Shown: positions 13,167 through 24,689 of the stretch, piece by piece
Position numbering within the stretch: position 1 is the stretch's first letter
How the letters are laid out: the number at the start of each line of letters is the position of its first letter
Source of the DNA: Fragilariopsis cylindrus CCMP1102
Taxonomy: Eukaryota; Bacillariophyta; Bacillariophyceae; Bacillariales; Bacillariaceae
Assembly: GCA_900095095.1 (NCBI GenBank)
Contig: FMBT01000319.1
Coordinates: 1-64,000, forward strand
DNA: 64,000 nt
Direction: 5' to 3'
The notes under the pieces: generated by a model
Databases searched by the model: none
What the model was told of the DNA's origin: nothing
Seen by the model: only the letters and a program-made list of their open reading frames with translations
Made by a program: the position numbers and the translations under genes

Positions 13167-15818
13167 TCAGCCTCTCTTGCTCCACAGACGTGGTCCCAAA
13201 CAAAAGCTTCCAGCCGCGGCTCCGGTCATCATGTCCAAGGCGATACCAGCGCACCCTGCACTAGTTACCCCAGGAGTATCTTCCTCGTAGCGAATATCGT
13301 CGTCATCAAACTTGGAAGAACTCCGACCGATCGGAGTCATGCCACACATGTCCATGTGTGGGACATCGTCGCTACTAAGTCGAGGAGGAGGACTTCCTGC
13401 ACGTCCCAGATCAGCCCTCGGAGGGCAGAAGTCGGGAAAAAGTTTGTCACTCTGAAAGGGGTTGGTAACACCACATGTGCCGGTCGTAGGTTCTGAACCA
13501 CCATCAGCTGATCGCATACGACGCCTTTTTCGGAATTGCATTTGCTGTGGGGAAGGAGGTGCTTTCGGGGAGGTGCCATCTGCACTGAAGTCGGCATTGC
13601 TAGCGTCCCTTGTGCTATCTGAAGCTCCTTCTTGAAGTTTCGGCAAAGATAGCGGCGATTCCGAACGATTATTGATGGGAGTGATATCTTCGCCTTCGCT
13701 GATACCATTCATTTCCGACACATCGCCAACACCTGGAGGACTCACGACATCCTTCTCTTTGAACAACTCCTTCTCTTTTAGGTACTTGTCTGTAGATGAT
13801 TCAGTTTCAGCAACAGATGCCGAAATAACTTCGGGAGGTTCAACTATGCTATCATTATCATTCGCTGCATCGCAATCTTCCGATTGCTTCGAAGTTGACT
13901 TCTTTTTTTTCTTATCAACTAAGGAACCAGCACTCTTTGTGGCCCTCACGTCTAGACCTTCTCTTAGCGCCTGTGAGGTCTTTGCCTCGGCCTTCGAGTC
14001 TCCAACTTCATACAATTCTCCTGTCTCTTCATCTTTTTTCAAGAATCGTCCACCACGCTTACGGATAATCAAAACAATGGTTCGTGCTAAAAGGGGCTTC
14101 TCCTTGCGTCGTGCCAAAAGATAAATTGGTTGGAACTCTTGCACCAATTTTCGGAAACGACGATTCCCCACCTGGGAATTAGTACCACCACCACGTCCAC
14201 AAAGGACGTCGAACGAGTTCACGTCTGCAGGGGATTCGCAAACAGGTTGATTTGAGGCTGGAGTAGAAGGCTCAAGAGGTGGATCACTGACATCAAAGTC
14301 CACTTCAGAGGCCGCCTTCGGAAGGACCATGCCTGACTTGTCATCTTTCTTGCCTTGATGATAATGGTGATTATATTGGTTGTGAGGATGGTAAGGGTAG
14401 TGGTGATGATATTGATCGTATTCGTCATAAGATCTCTGAGGAGGACGTCCGTAATGACCTGGATGGGGAGAATATGAATCGTAGTAACCATTGTTACTTC
14501 CTCCGGGGGAGTATCCGTACGAATACGGCGAGGATTCCGACGGATGTGGTGGATGATGAGAAGATGGAGATTGTCCGTAGTACGATGATGATGATCGATC
14601 TTGATCATAGTATCCTCCTGATCCGCCATGGTGTGAAGATGACGATGGTGGACCGTAAGGTGCATGATGACTATCGAAGCTAGTACCATGCTCGAAGGAT
14701 CCAGGGTATCCCGCACTTGCATAATGAGGTGGAGAAGGATCGCTGTGATGACCATGATGAGGTGGACCTCCTCCGTAATGAGTTGCATTAGGAGTCGTAG
14801 GGTGCGGAGAGCTGTGAGATACTTGAGACGAATACGGATGCTCTGAATCGAAGGAGGATTCAGCCACAACGGGAGGACGAGTCCTGTCAGGAGTCGGATA
14901 ACCCCAAGACCCATTGTTGGTGGTATTCTCGTCTCTACTTCTTTGAGCCACAGAGTAAGGTCCTTCTGGTCTCCTCATACCGTACCCTCGTACTCGAGGA
15001 GGAGAAGCCCCATTACTAGCGGCACGGCTACCAGGAGATGATGGCGGGTAATGATGGTAAGACGACGAGTTGGTTTGGGGAGGATACCGACTCCCACTGC
15101 TACCGTTACTACGAGGAGTCAAGGGTGGATGATGAGGAGGACCGTGGCTTGGATGATGACGTTGACTGTTTGCGTTAGGGTGGGAGGCGTGATGATCCTT
15201 GTGATTCGGTGAAATTACATTCAAATCCTCTGGTCGTCTCCCTCCAGCTGGAGGATATTGTACGTGAGGACTGTAATGAGAGGTAGGTGCAGTGCCGGGG
15301 AAGGAAGAAACATTGCTATCTTGTTGATCGAATGAACCAGAATTGACGTATGATACAGGATGATAGGGCTGTTGCCTGTAGTCGCCGTGAGGTGGAGCTG
15401 GATGCGCAGGTGCGTGTGCATGTGAATGTTGGCTTCCACCGTATCCGCCGTATGAACCCGAACCATGTCCTACTCCTCGAATAGCTCTCGGTCTCACAGG
15501 GTGTGGAGCTCGAAAAACATTCTGATCCTGGCTTGGACGAGATGGAGAATCTATTACGCTGGACTTTCCGCTTCCCTCTAGGACAACTTCAACCCCCTCA
15601 TCGTTATCGGAACTAATCTGACGCATCTGGTAGTCCTCCGGTGGGTGTTGTTTGGTTTCTCTGGATCCACCTTGGATGATTTCCTCGCTATCACCTCGGT
15701 CAGTACTGCCACTCGGAAAAATACGATTATCGTGATTTTCATTGCCAGATATTTTTAATGATAAAGCAGCATCAGACAGACCAGAAACCGCAGACGATGT
15801 TGCTAATTCAGCAGACAT
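13167..15818 (-). CDS. DUF6824-like domain protein with long disordered His/Pro/Ser-rich N-terminus
   Basis: Intronless 883-aa ORF starting with ATG at 15818. Residues 1 to about 525 are low-complexity and rich in His, Pro, Ser, Gly and Tyr, so probably disordered. Residues about 535-635 form the recognisable domain: DVLCGRGGGTNS near the start, GNRRFR, LLARRKEKPLLART in the middle, then RKRGGRFLKKDEETGELY and KTSQALREGL. This domain is common in diatoms and other stramenopiles and is catalogued as DUF6824; its biochemical role is unknown to me. A basic KKKKK segment follows, and the C-terminal 200 aa are again low-complexity. A nuclear or regulatory role would be a guess. The ORC1 start lies about 0.8 kb from its stop, on the same strand. 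Confidence 0.85.
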   Translation of the reverse strand: MSAELATSSAVSGLSDAALSLKISGNENHDNRIFPSGSTDRGDSEEIIQGGSRETKQHPPEDYQMRQISSDNDEGVEVVLEGSGKSSVIDSPSRPSQDQNVFRAPHPVRPRAIRGVGHGSGSYGGYGGSQHSHAHAPAHPAPPHGDYRQQPYHPVSYVNSGSFDQQDSNVSSFPGTAPTSHYSPHVQYPPAGGRRPEDLNVISPNHKDHHASHPNANSQRHHPSHGPPHHPPLTPRSNGSSGSRYPPQTNSSSYHHYPPSSPGSRAASNGASPPRVRGYGMRRPEGPYSVAQRSRDENTTNNGSWGYPTPDRTRPPVVAESSFDSEHPYSSQVSHSSPHPTTPNATHYGGGPPHHGHHSDPSPPHYASAGYPGSFEHGTSFDSHHAPYGPPSSSSHHGGSGGYYDQDRSSSSYYGQSPSSHHPPHPSESSPYSYGYSPGGSNNGYYDSYSPHPGHYGRPPQRSYDEYDQYHHHYPYHPHNQYNHHYHQGKKDDKSGMVLPKAASEVDFDVSDPPLEPSTPASNQPVCESPADVNSFDVLCGRGGGTNSQVGNRRFRKLVQEFQPIYLLARRKEKPLLARTIVLIIRKRGGRFLKKDEETGELYEVGDSKAEAKTSQALREGLDVRATKSAGSLVDKKKKKSTSKQSEDCDAANDNDSIVEPPEVISASVAETESSTDKYLKEKELFKEKDVVSPPGVGDVSEMNGISEGEDITPINNRSESPLSLPKLQEGASDSTRDASNADFSADGTSPKAPPSPQQMQFRKRRRMRSADGGSEPTTGTCGVTNPFQSDKLFPDFCPPRADLGRAGSPPPRLSSDDVPHMDMCGMTPIGRSSSKFDDDDIRYEEDTPGVTSAGCAGIALDMMTGAAAGSFCLGPRLWSKRG

Positions 15819-18800
15819 AATTTTATTTTATACAGCCGATGTGGATGCAGTAATGATCTTTCAAGTCCAATCAAGAACAATAGGAGAATAGTGTTATGTT
15901 GTAATCGTTGTGTACGGTATTGTACTGTGCAATTTGTACGGTAGAAATAATAATGATCACAGCCGAAAAATAATTTTAGCAAGAAGGTTGATGATTATGA
16001 TCGTTTCCAGTAATCGAGAACTACTACTGCTTGGAGTGTCGTAGTATAATGGAATACTTGTTGTACCGGTGTTAGATCCAACAACAACAACGACAACAGA
16101 AACAACGTGAGTTTAGCGGTGATTATTTTTATGGCGGACGTTGATTAAGACTATTTTCAGCAACAAGAGGTGCGATAAGGTGATGAGGTCTAACAATAAT
16201 GTCATTAGGGGGGCACAGTCCGTATACAATTTTTTGGAGTAGAGAGCGCACCCCTACAAAATCAAATCAAAAATTTGCATTATCATCTCCGTTGAAAGTA
16301 TAAAATCATTGATTTTAATTTTTACCGCGCACCTACCTGTTACATATACATGCTTGCTTTTTCCAACGTCGAAGGCGGTCATAATAAGGAGCCAGCCGAT
16401 CCTTTATTTTTTTCTCTTTTTTTCTCTTTTTCTTTTCTTTTCTTTTCTTTTCAAGTTCCGCCTTTTCGCTTGGATCGAATGAATCAAATAGATGAGATAG
16501 TAAATCTTCAAAATTTCTAATTTTCAATCAATCACACACACTGAGAGGCAAACAACACAAGTAAATCTTCAAGATTTCACTGTATCTCATACATACATGT
16601 TCTTTTTTCCAAATGACGACTTTCAAATCCTGAAAATCATTGCTTTCATAACCTTACATAAAAAAAGCAACACGACACCACAGTAATAATGATAGTAATA
16701 ATATAATAATAATTAAACAACAATTAATAGCCATGAAATAATAATAGCAAGGGCTGACAATCGATCAACACCATATTTAGGGTTGCCAATATAATTATTG
16801 TACAGGAATCTCTCATAGGGAGTTGGTTCTAATGGCATGATAGGATAAAAATAATGGTAATAATACAATTAGAATAGGAAATGCACAGCTACTCCCAGTT
16901 CTACAGTTCTACTGATCAACTTTGGCGCGCAACTTTGCCAAATAGTGCCCAGTTCCAGACTATGTCAGATTATGTCGAATGTGCAGCAACTAAAATTGAT
17001 GGACATTCTCATATACGAGGTTGTTGCACTCCACCATGACTGTACAGGATCCAGTAAAACAACTACTGCTACTATTGATAATATACAATACATTCATGTA
17101 CAAAAATAACAATAACAATGATAGTAATAGTAATAGTAATAACAATAATACGGTTCATACCTGTACAAGAATATCAAGATTATGATGCTAATTCATTGTG
17201 TAATCCGTATCAAGATGGTTGTCAATATGTTGGTAGTTGGTACGTACATCCTTTGCATGTTGCAAAATGTTGGTGCGCATTTTGATTTGTTTACACAATG
17301 TGCTGGTTGTTCAACATAATGTAATGTGATAGCTCATCATTATGATAATTTTGCATCAAATTTCTACATTCTCAGGGGCACTACTTCCTATTTTACTACC
17401 TTAGATTTTGAGTATCTAACAAAATAGCCCCCACTTGCTTCAATTGTGTTTGATAATCATAGTAACTACTGCAACTCTTTCTGGACTACGCTGTCTCAAC
17501 TTCCTGAAAGAAGCAAAATGATTTCTGACTGAAACTTCCAACTTATCATTGCCAATCGATTCTGGATAGCTTTCATTCTTACTTGCTTACTACGTTGCAA
17601 TTTAGTTTGAAGAAGAACATCATTCTCACTGGGAGTGTACTTGTGAAGACGTTCTTGTTGTTGCAGAAAATGTCCCAAAATCTTGCGTTGAATCTCAGGG
17701 CTATCTGGACATACACTTTTTGGTGTTGCAGGAGTCCGATTACTTTCAAAGATTTGTTACAGTGGGTACAATCTTGGGTTCTATACTCTATATAATGGCT
17801 AAACCACTGGGTATATACACCATGCTCTCTAATGGCAAAAACCACTGGGTACACACCGTTCTCGGCCCATCTCTTTCAGTAGTTATTGTTTGAATTGGCC
17901 CATCCAACTCAATATACACCACCAATAGCTCATGCCTTCTCTGAAGCCTTCCAGATGGTACCATCTTCTGGCCACCCCTTCTTTGGAGCCTTCCGTATGG
18001 CACTATCTTCCATCCATCTCTTCTCTATAGCTTTACATATGGTACCATCTTTCATCCATCCCTTCTCTGTAGATTTCTATATGGTTCCACCTTCCATCCA
18101 TCCCTTCACTGAAGCCTATCGTATGTTACTATTGGGATTGGCCCAGTGTTCTATCATCGCCTGACTCATGATTTGACGCCGGGTTTCAAGTACTGCATCA
18201 TTAGCAAATTGAACTACATCCATTAGGCCGTTGTCACTCAAGAATATCAAAAATTCTATGATATTGATATTAACAAGAAATGCATTGATAACACTACCCA
18301 TGAATCACATAAAATCCAATGTATGCTTTATTGTATTAAATTGCATAGGAAAGAATTGTGAGTGGCAAAGGAATGCGCAGGGAGAGTTGAATTATTCACT
18401 ACCCTTACAGAAGGATTCATTGAACAAGTGGTCAAGGCCTTCTTCTCTCAATTTTGGAAGGAACTTATCAACCGCCCAAACATTTGGTTTCAAATATGAC
18501 TATGTTCCTCAAGTTGGGACTGACTTTGATGAAATCAATGACAACTTCTGTTATTAATTTTTGAAGTGCCTCCATCTGGAGATCACCGCTTCATCCTTGA
18601 TGTAAATGATCTGCATTAAAAATCAAAAATGGATTTTCAAACTGAAACTTTTTCAGTGCTGGGTTGCATACATTGTATGCTCGGAATAGTATAAATACAT
18701 TTTCTAGGGCGTTGGTTCAGCACACAACAATGATCAAGTGTTGATGCCCATATTATACATGTTGATTCAATTCTTGGAAGTGCCCGCAAAAACAGTGTCA

Positions 18801-19545
18801 ATGGGTTGCGGTGTGTTGGCAGGAGCATTGATGCCATCATCCAAACAAGACCAATCAATACATTTGAGTGGATTGCCTGGGTTATGCATTAACTGCGATC
18901 AGGTTGACAACATTTGTACTGATTGCTCAAACTTTCGAATGACGACAATATGAAACCTAACAGGAACAACTACAAAAGCACAAGCCCGCGCTTGTATTCA
19001 TGAGAAACAGCTAGGATTAATAGGAGGATCTTCCTTGACGATGCATATTTATCCTGGAAATATGCTTCTATTTGGTATTTTTATATTAACAACGAGAACA
19101 AGAACGGTAGTGAAACGCGGCTCCACCGAATATAATTCCGAAAATTGCTTAATATGACTCACGAGCCACACACACACACACACACACATTAAGCCAGAGA
19201 AAAATATTCGTGTATGTTCAAGCTGGTAGTTATACCCTATCAAAATTGATATATCGTCTTGTGTGTGTGTGCTTGTGTGTGTAAGTTTGAGATCTTCCTT
19301 ATATTATCATGCTATGTACAAAATAGGAGCATATTTCCAAAATAGCCGTGCACTACTTTTACAAACAAAAAATCACGGATCTCCGAAGGTCAAAACTTCA
19401 GTGTGTTGATGACACATCTTGATGAATATCGCGGTGGCGCTAAAATGGCCTTGAGTCTATCTTTCTTTCTCTTCCCTCCCTTTATATCAACATCGTAATT
19501 GGAAGTCACGTCTAATTATTTTTGTAATGACCAGAAATTCTTGCA
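15819..19545. other. Gene-poor interval with simple repeats
   Basis: No convincing gene. The first part (15,819-16,250) is the probable promoter of the DUF6824-like gene, with GTACGGTA, GTACTGTG and GTACGGTA words at 15,911-15,942. Also present: a CT-rich tract at about 16,405-16,454, (TAA/TAG)n stretches near 16,680-16,880 and 17,105-17,150, a 42-bp tandem repeat (17,936-18,123) and a (CA)n tract near 19,169-19,190. Short minus-strand open stretches at 17,495-17,756 and 16,333-16,520 look slightly protein-like but cannot be identified. Confidence 0.4.
17936..18123. repeat. 42-bp tandem repeat (minisatellite), about 4.5 units
   Basis: Units begin with a CTTCTCTGAAGCC-like block and contain a ATGGTACCATCTT-like block and a CCATCCATC-like block. 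The period is about 42 bp, so a + strand reading stays open and gives a 14-aa repeat (pattern HPFSEAFxMVPSSI). Units differ by several substitutions each, mostly without shifting frame. The surrounding ORF (17886-18164) has no recognisable domain. Confidence 0.7.
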
Positions 19546-20526
19546 CTAGACCCAAAAGACATTCACAGTCATATGATGTGAGAGCAGGTTGATGGCTGTA
19601 GCCCCAGCTAGCAATATCCCAGTTATTGCACCTAGCCTTAACAATAGTCCGTCGGCATCGTCGGCGTCATATGATACGGCATTTAGATCAATATTGCTGA
19701 CAATACCAGCAGCATTTTCTATGCTCTTCTTTGCGACGACTTCTACGCCACTAGGAGTATTTTTACTTCGTTCGTCGTTCCCTATTGGACGACCCAGCTC
19801 AAACAAGGCAGAACCATCGCTCGTTTGAATATATCCTTTTGGTAGACTTTCCTTGACGTTGATAACGGCTGGGGTTGTAATTCTGCTACCATCCGCAACG
19901 CAATCTAGTCCGTAGACATTTCCACAAATTCCACCTTCGTTGGAAAACTCGTAGTCGTCCAAAAAGGGGAGAGCTTCCAGTAAAGTAGGAATCGTAGTCG
20001 TATCACTGCTAGGAGGCAAGTCTACTTTTTTTGTCACCTTCTCGTCTTCATTATCACTTTTGAAACCTCGCGTTTGCTGCTCGTTGTACCGAGCCTGCAA
20101 AAAGTCGATAGGGTATCCTGATAATTCAGGCGTCTCTTCGATAAGGCTTCTCCAGAGAGCAAATGACGAGAATACTACATTTTGTTCCTTATTTTTTCTT
20201 GTTTCTATTTTACCCGGTGTAGTGGAGATCAATGTGGACGACGACGACGAATTGTTTTGTTCGACTGGAATACGAATAGTGAACTTGGGTAAGCTATCTC
20301 GCAAAACATAATCCTGAACGGTTGACCACGGGTACTGGTAACCTTCATCCTCCTCGATATTTCTTCTGGATTTCTTTGTGTAGTGTTCATCCACGGAAAC
20401 AATGTATCGAGAAGATGTTCTGTAAGATATGGTCGACGAGATCAAGGAAGATGGTGTTTTCTGTAAATAGAAGAATCCACTGACTCGGTGGAGCAGTAGC
20501 CCAAAAACAAGATGATGGAAATTCAT
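19546..20526 (-). CDS. Putative plastid-targeted protein of unknown function
   Basis: Single-exon 326-aa protein. I take the ATG at 20526 as start, because the open frame upstream encodes Asn-rich residues from a TTA/ATT microsatellite and begins without ATG. From this start the N-terminus is MNFHHLVFGLLLHRVSG followed by FFYLQK: a signal-peptide-like hydrophobic stretch then Phe, as in diatom bipartite plastid presequences, with a Ser/Thr/Arg-rich stretch after it. The middle is hydrophilic. Near the C-terminus there is one hydrophobic helix (LGAITGILLAGATAINLL). I recognise no family. It is divergent from IWS1, sharing a 575-bp intergenic region. Plastid location is inference from the presequence. 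Confidence 0.7.
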   Translation of the reverse strand: MNFHHLVFGLLLHRVSGFFYLQKTPSSLISSTISYRTSSRYIVSVDEHYTKKSRRNIEEDEGYQYPWSTVQDYVLRDSLPKFTIRIPVEQNNSSSSSTLISTTPGKIETRKNKEQNVVFSSFALWRSLIEETPELSGYPIDFLQARYNEQQTRGFKSDNEDEKVTKKVDLPPSSDTTTIPTLLEALPFLDDYEFSNEGGICGNVYGLDCVADGSRITTPAVINVKESLPKGYIQTSDGSALFELGRPIGNDERSKNTPSGVEVVAKKSIENAAGIVSNIDLNAVSYDADDADGLLLRLGAITGILLAGATAINLLSHHMTVNVFWV

Positions 20527-21101
20527 TACTGTCGTCTTATTATTACTATTATTACTATTATTACTTTTATTATTATTATTGTTAAGACAATTGCAGATCC
20601 AAGAAATGTTACAAACTTTGAATTTGAACAAAGATTTACAAACACAAACACACACCGCTTGAAGTTATCAACATGAAAAATGTAGAGTATGTTGTAATCT
20701 GATATCTCCGGAATCTCCGATCAAATCCAAAAGAAATTACTTGTGCGTGAATTATTGCAATAATATGTACGTTTCATGTATTTCGTTCACGTCTTCAGTT
20801 GTGCACTGTACAGTGCGTAGCGTACCGAGTTTCATAGTTACTTAGTACTCGTACCACACGGCGATCAAAACACATATTTATTTTAACTGTACACAGCACG
20901 CAAATCGTCAACAAAAAGTACAAGTCTACAAAAGTAACCATAGGACTACACAATTAAATCAAGTACTCTACACAGTGTAAAAGTTCTCGTACAGTATATA
21001 CATGCATTCATACCTGCTCTACGCTGCCACATCTATAGAAACACGAACTCTGCCTCGAATATAGCATAATAAAAGCGACAAAATCTAAAAACAGCCATAA
21101 T
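20527..21101. promoter_or_regulatory. Shared divergent promoter region (plastid protein / IWS1)
   Basis: 575 bp between two divergent start codons. It contains a 14-bp perfect palindrome GCACTGTACAGTGC at 20803-20816 and another CGTACAGTATATAC block near 20,985-21,000. The minus-strand side has TTATTATT microsatellite sequence. Confidence 0.45.
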
Positions 21102-22776
21102 ATGTCTGACCAGGATGATGATTTATTTGCAGACAGTGACGAAAGTGGCGACACCGATGACTTGATTGCCGAATCCAAGCAAAAGCCAATTGCAAAACCT
21201 AAAAAGAAGAAGATCCTTAAGAAAAAGAAAGCCTCTTCTGGTGGAGGGAATAAACGAAAAAGAATTCCAGGTAAATATTTCTACTCTCTCTTCCTCTCTC
21301 TCTCTCGTCCTCTTCTTTACGTTGTACTCACAATCCTGATTACAATTGCACTGAAACAAACACAACTTCTTGACCTCGTTATTGTCATAATTAGATGCAG
21401 ATAACGACAGTGACGACGACGACGGCCCTGGACTTTTCGATTCCGATTCTGAAGAAGACGTTGAAGGTAAAAAATCAGGTGCAAAAGTCGCGGACTATCG
21501 CCATGAGGCAAAAAAGAAACCAATGTCGAAAAGAGAACGCATGGATGCTCTAAGGGCTAAGAAGCGACAGGTTGTAAATTCGGTCCCAGGCAGCAGTCAA
21601 AGCGGTGATGCGAAACAAGGTGATGATGACGAGGATAGTTATAACTCGGCTGAATATATTCGCACGAAAGAAGATTTGGATTTCATCGATACAGAGGGAG
21701 ATGATGCTGATGCAGTGGCCGAATTGTACGCCGAGCAGAATTTCGAAGACGAGCGAGAGGCCATGGAAGATTCTGGCGAAGGTAAAAAGAAAATGAAAGC
21801 AGCCGGCTCAAGCGCATATCGTGGAAGATCGGAGCGGGCTATTCTTGAGGCAGAGGCGGACGAGGATGATCCCGTTTTACAAGCAGTAAATAAGTTGAAA
21901 AGTAAGAAAAAGGTACAAAAGAAGTACAGTGAACTGGAAGAAGAAGCTAAACCATTTCTGGCGAAAATGGAACAAGCTGCAGACGACGATGAACAAGCTA
22001 TTTCTCAGAAACGCCCGGCGTTGAAGAAGCTAGTAATGATTGACGAAGTGTGTGAAACTTTAGCACGCCGTGACATGCAGCGGCCCCTCCTGGATCAGGA
22101 CCTTTTGACGATATGTAAACGTTGGATTCAACCTCTCTCCAATGGGCATTTGGGGAACATTACGGTTCGCCAGCGTCTCCTGGGAGCTATCGCTATTATG
22201 ACAGGAGAAAATGGTATAACTGCTTCCGATTTAAAACGGTCCGATTTTGGTAAAGTTGTTATGTCTTTGTACATGCACAAGAGCGAGACTAATACCATGA
22301 AGAGAAAACTTAGGTCATTAATTGATCAATGGAGTCGACCCATTTTTCAAAAGTCTGGCAATATGCGAGATTTGGAACGTGTCCATCATTCTCGTGGCGA
22401 TGGAGGTTTATCGCAGATTTCTCGAAGACATATGATGGAAGAACAGTCCCGAGAACGCGCTCTGAAGGCCCCCGTCAAGCGTGGTCACAGAGGAGGGAAA
22501 GATCAAGATCTTAATTCCTTAATTCAGTCAGGAGCGAAGGGAAAGACTGAATCAGGAATCAACCGAGTGCGCATTCCATATTCGAAAGGATTTCAATACA
22601 GTGTTAGACCCGAAAATAGAATCACGGGAGACATGGATAAGCGCAGAGATACTACTGCGGGGCCATCACAGGACTCTCGAGGAAAGCTGAGCAAACGAAT
22701 GGTTGAAAAAGGACGAGCTAAGTCAAAGAATCAACGAAGTGCCAATATAAGCGTCGAAGGGAGAAATACAAAATAA
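21102..22776 (+). CDS. IWS1: Transcription elongation factor IWS1/Spn1
   Basis: IWS1/Spn1 binds Spt6 and RNA polymerase II and acts in elongation and mRNA processing. Two exons: 21102-21270 and 21395-22776. The donor is GTAAAT, the acceptor TTAG, and the split codon is Asp, giving 516 aa. The N-terminal third is acidic and Lys-rich (DSDDDDGPGLFDSDSEED), typical of the family. The conserved TFIIS-N/LW-like helical domain spans about residues 270-378 and includes RDMQRPLLDQDLL, TVRQRLLGAIAIM, SDFGKVVMSLYMHKSET and WSRPIFQKS. The C-terminus is basic. Later in-frame methionines exist, but the acidic exon 1 and good splice sites support the ATG at 21102. Confidence 0.93.
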
Positions 22777-23169
22777 GGATAAAAGAAAGGTTTTCTAGCT
22801 TTAACTGTCAACGCGTGGTATTATCTGAACGAAAGAATCGAATAATATTCAATATGGTATGTCCTATGATGCTCCATTGAAGAGTGTTTTGTATCCCCCC
22901 CCCCCCCCCCCCCAACTTCTCAAACACTTAGCTCTTTGCTTTGCCCCATATCGTAGTAGCAAAAGCGCACCCTTGCACTCACAGGAATTACCTTTTGATA
23001 GTATTTTATTATATTATATCTTTATATAAATAACGGTACAATAGTTAAACAGTAATCATTTAATTGCTAGATTTACAAGTCTTTATTTTATTATCGTCAT
23101 TTTCTAAAAGTGAGGTATATCCTTCGTTCATCATATTCATAATCAAAAAAGTTGGGTGCTCAGCGTCGT
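22777..23169. other. Convergent intergenic with C19 tract
   Basis: 3' flanks of IWS1 (+) and V-ATPase c'' (-). It contains an uninterrupted C19 run at 22895-22913. No gene is seen. Confidence 0.5.
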
Positions 23170-23998
23170 CTACTCTTGACTTAAGGCAAATGTGGGGAAG
23201 GTGCAAGCATTAGACTGAATAATACCAACAATAATTCCAAAGATCCCAAGCGCACTAGCAAAAATCTCAACGATCAAAATCTTAACGAAAAGACTAGCAT
23301 CTTGAGCATCAGCAATAGCACACGATGATCCAGCGAGTCCAACACTGACTCCACTGGCGATGTTCGTCAATCCAACACTTAGACCAGCTGAAAACATTCC
23401 GTACCCAGCATAGTAATACCCGTTGTAATCCCATCCCTCATCAAGGTAGTATCCAACAGATTCTGGTTCCTTGATTTTGTTGCCTAAAATAATAGCCATA
23501 ATTAGACCGTAAATGGCTGTGGCCTCGCAGAAAATAACAGACACCAAGTTTTTCGATTTGATACGAGGAGCTTTTACGGCAGCACCAACAACTGTATTTT
23601 TAATTGTTTATAAATATTTATATTGATATAAATAAGTAATCCGAATTTTGATTTTTTGTTTTGTTTTCATTATTTATTTGTTTATGCGATGAATAGAGCA
23701 GAAGAAGATAAACGCAGAAGGATCACGAGATGTGTTAGGATTGAATTTTCCACTTGATCAGTTAGTATGAATCCATGTCAATCAAATCATACCATAATTG
23801 AATCAATTGTCATCGTCTATCAATTCAAGATAACTTACGACTTGAACCTGTAAGCCAGATTCCCCATGCAGCGCCGATAACAGAAAGTCCTAATCCGAAA
23901 GCCACGCCGAAATTAGCGAATCCATACGGAGACATATGAGTCAAGACTTCTGACCATCCTTGATTACAATATTCTGATGTGCATGTAAGAGAACTCAT
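23170..23998 (-). CDS. V-type H+-ATPase proteolipid subunit c''
   Basis: Larger proteolipid of the Vo ring (Vma16/ATP6V0B type). Two exons on the minus strand: 23998-23839 and 23591-23170. The donor is GTAAGT and the acceptor ends in TACAG, giving 193 aa. Exon 1 supplies the start ([15 protein letters not shown]) and the first helix. The junction recreates the family motif [20 protein letters not shown] followed by the conserved glutamate in [11 protein letters not shown]. Later segments [19 protein letters not shown] and [20 protein letters not shown] are typical of c''. It is divergent from the HOOK-domain gene across about 690 bp and convergent with IWS1. The partner subunit c is about 21 kb away on the same strand. 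Confidence 0.94.
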
Positions 23999-24689
23999 GA
24001 CGACAAAGAAGATTAGATTTTATTTCTATTATTTCTTTTTGTTTAAAGTATCAACAAAAAGAGAGACAGCACAATCATTCAAACAAAGAAGACTTAAAAA
24101 ATTTTCAGCGCTCTTCAGAAGGCGAAGGGAAACTATCGTCACATACGAAGAAGTAGTATGCAGTGTAACAAAAAATCACAGCGCTGGTACGTGAACTGCT
24201 AATACGCGCGTGGCAGACCTTTTGACAACGACTCCTCGACTCGACTCGACTCGACTCGCTAATTACAGTACTCATTGGTTGTTTTACCTACTGTCTTTCA
24301 TCTTGTAGCAGTATCGCTGTGTACACATTTTGGTTGAAATTAATGGTTTCAGGACTGTACATCTTACCTTCATAATGGTTTGTCAGTACCGTACAATGTA
24401 CCGTACGTAATAAACATACCTTCAAACCAACATGTGCATTTAAAATAACTGAATTCTTGTTATTTGTGGTACAAGAACTGCTACTGTAGTACGAAGCACA
24501 GTACGAAGCAATGATAACAAACTGTATTCCACGATGTGTTCAGTAGAATAATCCCCATTTAGAAGGAAAAAAAACATACTTACATATTTCGATTACAATT
24601 GAAAAATACTGTTTTAGAGAAGACAAAAACAATCTTCTTTGTACACAAAGATTGCTGTGCCTACTGGTTGTTTTTACTAAGATTTTAAG
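23999..24689. promoter_or_regulatory. Shared divergent promoter region (V-ATPase c'' / HOOK protein)
   Basis: 691 bp between divergent starts. It holds about five CTCGA pentamer units at 24235-24258 and a cluster of GTAC palindromes (CAGTACCGTAC, TGTACCGTACGTA) at 24384-24408, plus CTGTAGTACGAAG words near 24,483-24,510. No coding sequence is seen. Confidence 0.45.

Noticed and set aside
16333-16520. Minus-strand open stretch encoding a Lys/Glu-rich peptide with protein-like ends (NFEDLLSHLFDSFDPSEK ... DRLRRWKKQ)
   Set aside because: The centre is a TTTTC simple repeat, there is no ATG start, and no matching exon or family is seen. Could be a lone exon, but unsupported.
17495-17756. Minus-strand open stretch (CPDSPEIQRKILGHFLQQQ...) resembling coding sequence
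   Set aside because: No ATG, interrupted frames on both sides, no recognised domain; at best a decayed gene fragment.
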